Positions 6,074 through 8,538 of a DNA stretch of 8,538 nt are shown piece by piece (position 1 is the first letter of the stretch; the number at the start of each line of letters is the position of its first letter). Below the pieces are notes generated by a model that worked only from the letters and a program-made list of their open reading frames with translations, did no database searches and had not been told where the DNA came from. The DNA is from Pseudomonadales bacterium (lineage in GTDB: Bacteria; Pseudomonadota; Gammaproteobacteria; Pseudomonadales; DT-91). The stretch covers positions 16,130 to 24,667 of the forward strand of contig JABSRR010000053.1 of assembly GCA_013215025.1 (NCBI GenBank), in the 5' to 3' direction. The translations under genes and the position numbers were made by a program.

Positions 6074-7687
6074 TTAAGCTGATGCGGCAGTGGTGCTAGG
6101 CTTGCTTGCGCGGGCAGCCGCTTTTTTGCGCGCTGCTCTTTTCCGCTTAGGCTTGCTCTCATTGTCGCTTACTTTGGCTGAAGCAGCGGTTTTAGATGAG
6201 GCCGAGGCTTTCGATTTAGCCGCTTTTTTAGCCGGTGCTTTACTGGCCTTTTTTTCATGATCGAGTGCTGCAGCGTAGAGTTCAGAAAACGCCGCTTCAA
6301 TGCATTCGATGTAAAAGCCAGGATCTTGCATCATGTTTCGGTCAGCAGATACGGATAATGAAATTTTGCCGCAGTAGCTAAATACGGCATGACCCAGCCC
6401 CATGCAATCGGTAAGCGGCGGGATGCCCCAGTAAGAAACCATTTCGGCGCCAGCATGATAAAGTGGGAAATTAGGCCCCGGCACGTTGGTGACTAAGGTA
6501 TTGCAGGCGAACGGACCAAACTTTTCCATCAGCCCAGCATTTTGCATCAGTCGGTTAATGCGCCGACCCATTTTAGGATTCATAAAACCAAACATATAGT
6601 TTTGAATCACCGAGTGGGTGTTAACTTTTTCGGCCAGATCTTTGGCTTGGTTGGTGCTTTCATGAATCGCGACTAGGCGATCAATCGGATTTTCAAGATG
6701 GGTATGAAGCTCAGCGAAAATGCCGCCAACCTGGTTGCCCTCGAGGTGTCGAGTATCATCGGTGCGAATATCGACCGGCATCATCGCTGCTAAGGATTCA
6801 GCAGGCAGCTCGTTATGGTGCTTTAAATACTTATGAATACCGCCAGCGACAATGCCAAGCATGACATCATTAACGGTTGTGCCCTGCGCTATAGCATTTT
6901 TAATATGCTTCACCTTATCAAGGTCAAAGAATGTGCCTTCAAAAACGCGATGTGGTGACAAACCCTTATTAAAACGTGTTGCCGGTACTTTAAGCTTGGT
7001 CCCTGAGGGGATCTCGCCTTTATACAGTTTGATAGCATTGCGCAGCAAGTTAGGCGCAGTCTTATATATTGAGTTGGCTTGGTTAAGCGGATTGCGTAAA
7101 CGATTAGGGATGGCGCGACCGATAAGCTCTAAAGAAGTCGGCTTGCGATCGACGGTTAATGGTTTTAATGGCTGTGATGCGGTGGCTTCGGGTGTAAGGT
7201 CATGCAGTGCACCAAACACGCCTTGGCCAGACGCGCCGTCAACAATTGAGTGGTGCGTTTTTACCATGATCGCAAAGCTACCCTTAGGCAAGCCCTCAAC
7301 ATTGTCCAAGCCTTCAATAATGTATGCCTCCCATAATGGGCGACTAAAATCTATCGGGCGAGAGTTAAGACGTGATACTAAAATGCAAAGTTGTCGCCAG
7401 TCACCTGGCTGTGGCAAAGCAATATGACGGATATGAAATTCAATGTCGAAGTCGGGATCTTCGATCCAGTAGGGTTTGTCGAGGCCAAAAGGCACTTCAA
7501 CATATTTATAGCGAAAAATGGGCGCCAAATGAATCCGATCTTGCACATATTTGATAATGTCTTTGTGGCCAAGTCGCCCGCCAGGTGCGGTTGATTGGTC
7601 ATAAATGCCTAAGCCGGCAATGTGCATTGGCGTATTCGGCGTTTCATTATAAACAAAGCCTGCGTCTTGACTGCCCAACTGCTTCAT
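6074..7687 (-). CDS. Wax ester synthase/diacylglycerol acyltransferase (WS/DGAT) with basic C-terminal tail
   Basis: This enzyme family uses acyl-CoA to esterify fatty alcohols (wax esters) or diacylglycerol (triacylglycerol) for storage lipid bodies. The catalytic HHSIVDG motif (145-151) matches HHxxxDG, with H146 and D150 key. Other family motifs are PLW (117-119), the ND pair in TVNDVMLG (271-278) and NVPGP (401-405). The N-terminus QDAGFVYNETPNTPMHIA is typical, and AAGG(ribosome site)-spaced ATG at 7685-7687 confirms the start. The core (about 1-475) has normal length. Residues 479-537 form an added tail with about 19 Ala, 15 Lys, 4 Arg and 11 Ser but only 2 acidic residues, resembling histone H1, AlgP or the PhaF tail. 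The gene is monocistronic by layout: terminator downstream, and divergent from an acyl-CoA dehydrogenase. Whether it favours wax esters or triacylglycerol cannot be told. Confidence 0.95.
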   Translation of the reverse strand: MKQLGSQDAGFVYNETPNTPMHIAGLGIYDQSTAPGGRLGHKDIIKYVQDRIHLAPIFRYKYVEVPFGLDKPYWIEDPDFDIEFHIRHIALPQPGDWRQLCILVSRLNSRPIDFSRPLWEAYIIEGLDNVEGLPKGSFAIMVKTHHSIVDGASGQGVFGALHDLTPEATASQPLKPLTVDRKPTSLELIGRAIPNRLRNPLNQANSIYKTAPNLLRNAIKLYKGEIPSGTKLKVPATRFNKGLSPHRVFEGTFFDLDKVKHIKNAIAQGTTVNDVMLGIVAGGIHKYLKHHNELPAESLAAMMPVDIRTDDTRHLEGNQVGGIFAELHTHLENPIDRLVAIHESTNQAKDLAEKVNTHSVIQNYMFGFMNPKMGRRINRLMQNAGLMEKFGPFACNTLVTNVPGPNFPLYHAGAEMVSYWGIPPLTDCMGLGHAVFSYCGKISLSVSADRNMMQDPGFYIECIEAAFSELYAAALDHEKKASKAPAKKAAKSKASASSKTAASAKVSDNESKPKRKRAARKKAAARASKPSTTAASA

Positions 7688-7722
7688 TGTGCTAATTCCT
7701 TTGAGTGTAATAGTATGGCTGT

Positions 7723-7751
7723 AATGTACAAGAAGCCTGTGTAATTCGCAA
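7723..7751 (-). promoter_or_regulatory. Possible promoter of the WS/DGAT gene
   Basis: TTGCGA (7746-7751) and TACATT (7723-7728) on the minus strand are spaced 17 bp and each match the sigma-70 consensus at 4/6. Initiation near 7716 would give a leader of about 29 nt that contains the AAGGA ribosome-binding site 9 bases before the ATG. Confidence 0.35.
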
Positions 7752-7817
7752 CGGCTTTACCCTCTGTTAAAGCTTATTCATGCAGATTAAATAGTTAATG
7801 ACATCGGTATTGTTTAG

Positions 7818-7835
7818 CGTTGATAATGGTCAACG
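7818..7835. promoter_or_regulatory. Operator-like inverted repeat before the acyl-CoA dehydrogenase gene
   Basis: CGTTGA-N6-TCAACG is a perfect 6-bp inverted repeat in the 173-bp divergent region. A -10-like TATAAG (7838-7843, 5/6) follows two bases later, so the repeat would occupy the promoter spacer, a common place for a repressor site. No recognisable -35 box accompanies it. The regulator is unknown; it does not clearly match FadR or PsrA sites known to me. Confidence 0.35.
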
Positions 7836-7860
7836 TCTATAAGTAAATAACAAGTTAACT

Positions 7861-8538
7861 ATGTCTACATTTGAACAGTTTTGCGAGTTTATTGAGCAGC
7901 ATTGCCCCACATCTATGCGCACGCCCATGTCTAGTGAAGAAACGATATGGGGCGGCCGTCAGCAGCAGTTCAATAACCCCGATGCCAAGGCTTGGCTAGA
8001 CATCATGGTTGACGCAGGCTATACAGCGCCAACCTGGCCTGCCGCTTTTGGGGGCGCCGGGCTGAGTCCTGCTGAGGCTAAATTATTACAAAAAGCGATG
8101 CTAAAGCTTGGCGCAAGGCCGCCTTTGATGAGTTTAGGGGTGCATATGATGGGCCCTACAATTTTAGAGTTTGGCACCGAGGCTCAGCAGCAAGAGCATT
8201 TACCGCCGATAGCGCGCGGCGAAATTCGCTGGTGCCAAGGTTATTCAGAGCCGGGTGCAGGTTCAGATTTGGCGAGTTTATCTTGTAAGGCTGAGGATTG
8301 TGGCGATCATTTTTTGGTGAATGGGCAGAAAGTGTGGACCAGCTTTGCCGATAAGTCGGATTTTTTATTTTGCTTGGTGCGCACTGATTTTAATGTGGCC
8401 AAGCATGATGGTATCTCGGTATTGCTGATTGATATGGCGCTGCCTGGCGTGACGACCAAGCCCATTGAGTTGATCTCAGGCTCGTCACATTTCTGTGAAG
8501 TGTTTTTAGATAATGTGCAGGTGCCAAAGCATCAGTTA
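7861..8538 (+). CDS. Acyl-CoA dehydrogenase, N-terminal part (truncated by window edge)
   Basis: The frame is open from ATG at 7861 to the edge, giving 226 codons of a flavoprotein usually near 390-410 residues. Acyl-CoA dehydrogenases introduce the C2-C3 double bond in beta-oxidation, passing electrons to ETF. Visible are the N-terminal helical domain with TWPAAFGGAGLSP (about 57-69), the FAD/substrate-binding YSEPGAGSDLASL (128-140), and NGQKVWTS (154-161) of the middle beta domain. The catalytic glutamate lies in the missing C-terminal part. There is no strong ribosome-binding site before the ATG; the sequence there is AT-rich. It is divergent from the WS/DGAT gene, so a link to fatty acid or lipid-store turnover is likely. 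Chain length or substrate (for example branched or steroid-derived acyl-CoA) cannot be decided. Confidence 0.93.
   Translation, partial: MSTFEQFCEFIEQHCPTSMRTPMSSEETIWGGRQQQFNNPDAKAWLDIMVDAGYTAPTWPAAFGGAGLSPAEAKLLQKAMLKLGARPPLMSLGVHMMGPTILEFGTEAQQQEHLPPIARGEIRWCQGYSEPGAGSDLASLSCKAEDCGDHFLVNGQKVWTSFADKSDFLFCLVRTDFNVAKHDGISVLLIDMALPGVTTKPIELISGSSHFCEVFLDNVQVPKHQL

Noticed and set aside
5905..6162. 85-codon minus-strand frame across the WS/DGAT end, terminator and aminotransferase start
   Set aside because: It overlaps two real genes in another frame and runs through a strong terminator; the sequence shows no conserved features.
6852..7427. Open frame of 191 codons on the plus strand opposite the WS/DGAT gene
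   Set aside because: It lies wholly antisense to a well-conserved gene, has no recognisable domain and no ribosome-binding site worth noting; it is a shadow of the coding strand.

Overview
The window comes from a gammaproteobacterial chromosome of moderate GC content. The gene order (reading the minus strand) miaB, phoH/ybeZ, ybeY, corC/ybeX is the conserved block that in Escherichia coli continues into lnt. A DUF1820 gene divergent from miaB, a wax ester synthase/diacylglycerol acyltransferase (WS/DGAT) and an acyl-CoA dehydrogenase point to an oil-storing, probably marine, lineage such as Spongiibacteraceae or other relatives of Cellvibrionales. That placement is inference from gene content, not from a database search.

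Layout: positions 1-4111 hold a minus-strand RNA-maturation and envelope cluster. It comprises MiaB (tRNA ms2i6A methylthiotransferase), a PhoH-family ATPase with a GTG start, the endoribonuclease YbeY and the CBS-domain protein CorC; the first 44 bases may be the start of the next gene, expected to be lnt. A perfect TATAAT box lies upstream of miaB, in a 163-bp divergent region shared with the small DUF1820 gene (4275-4610, plus strand). That gene converges on a class I aminotransferase (4647-5933, minus strand, TTG start with a strong ribosome-binding site). The short gap between them is filled by a 10-bp tandem repeat that puts a stop codon in all three plus-strand frames.

Upstream of the aminotransferase are a strong intrinsic terminator (6009-6038) and a second hairpin, both just after the stop codon of the WS/DGAT gene (6074-7687, minus strand). 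The WS/DGAT has intact catalytic motifs plus an unusual 59-residue Lys/Ala/Ser-rich tail resembling histone H1, AlgP or PhaF tails. It is transcribed divergently from an acyl-CoA dehydrogenase gene (7861 to the window edge, truncated), and the shared 173-bp region contains an operator-like inverted repeat. Acyl-CoA storage and acyl-CoA oxidation may therefore be controlled from one regulatory region.

Most of the window is conserved housekeeping sequence. No phage, insertion sequence, CRISPR array, tRNA or rRNA was seen. The most noteworthy items are the basic tail on the WS/DGAT, the divergent lipid storage/oxidation pair, the 10-bp repeat at the convergent junction, the paired hairpins with competing arms, and a His/Asp-rich insertion in YbeY.
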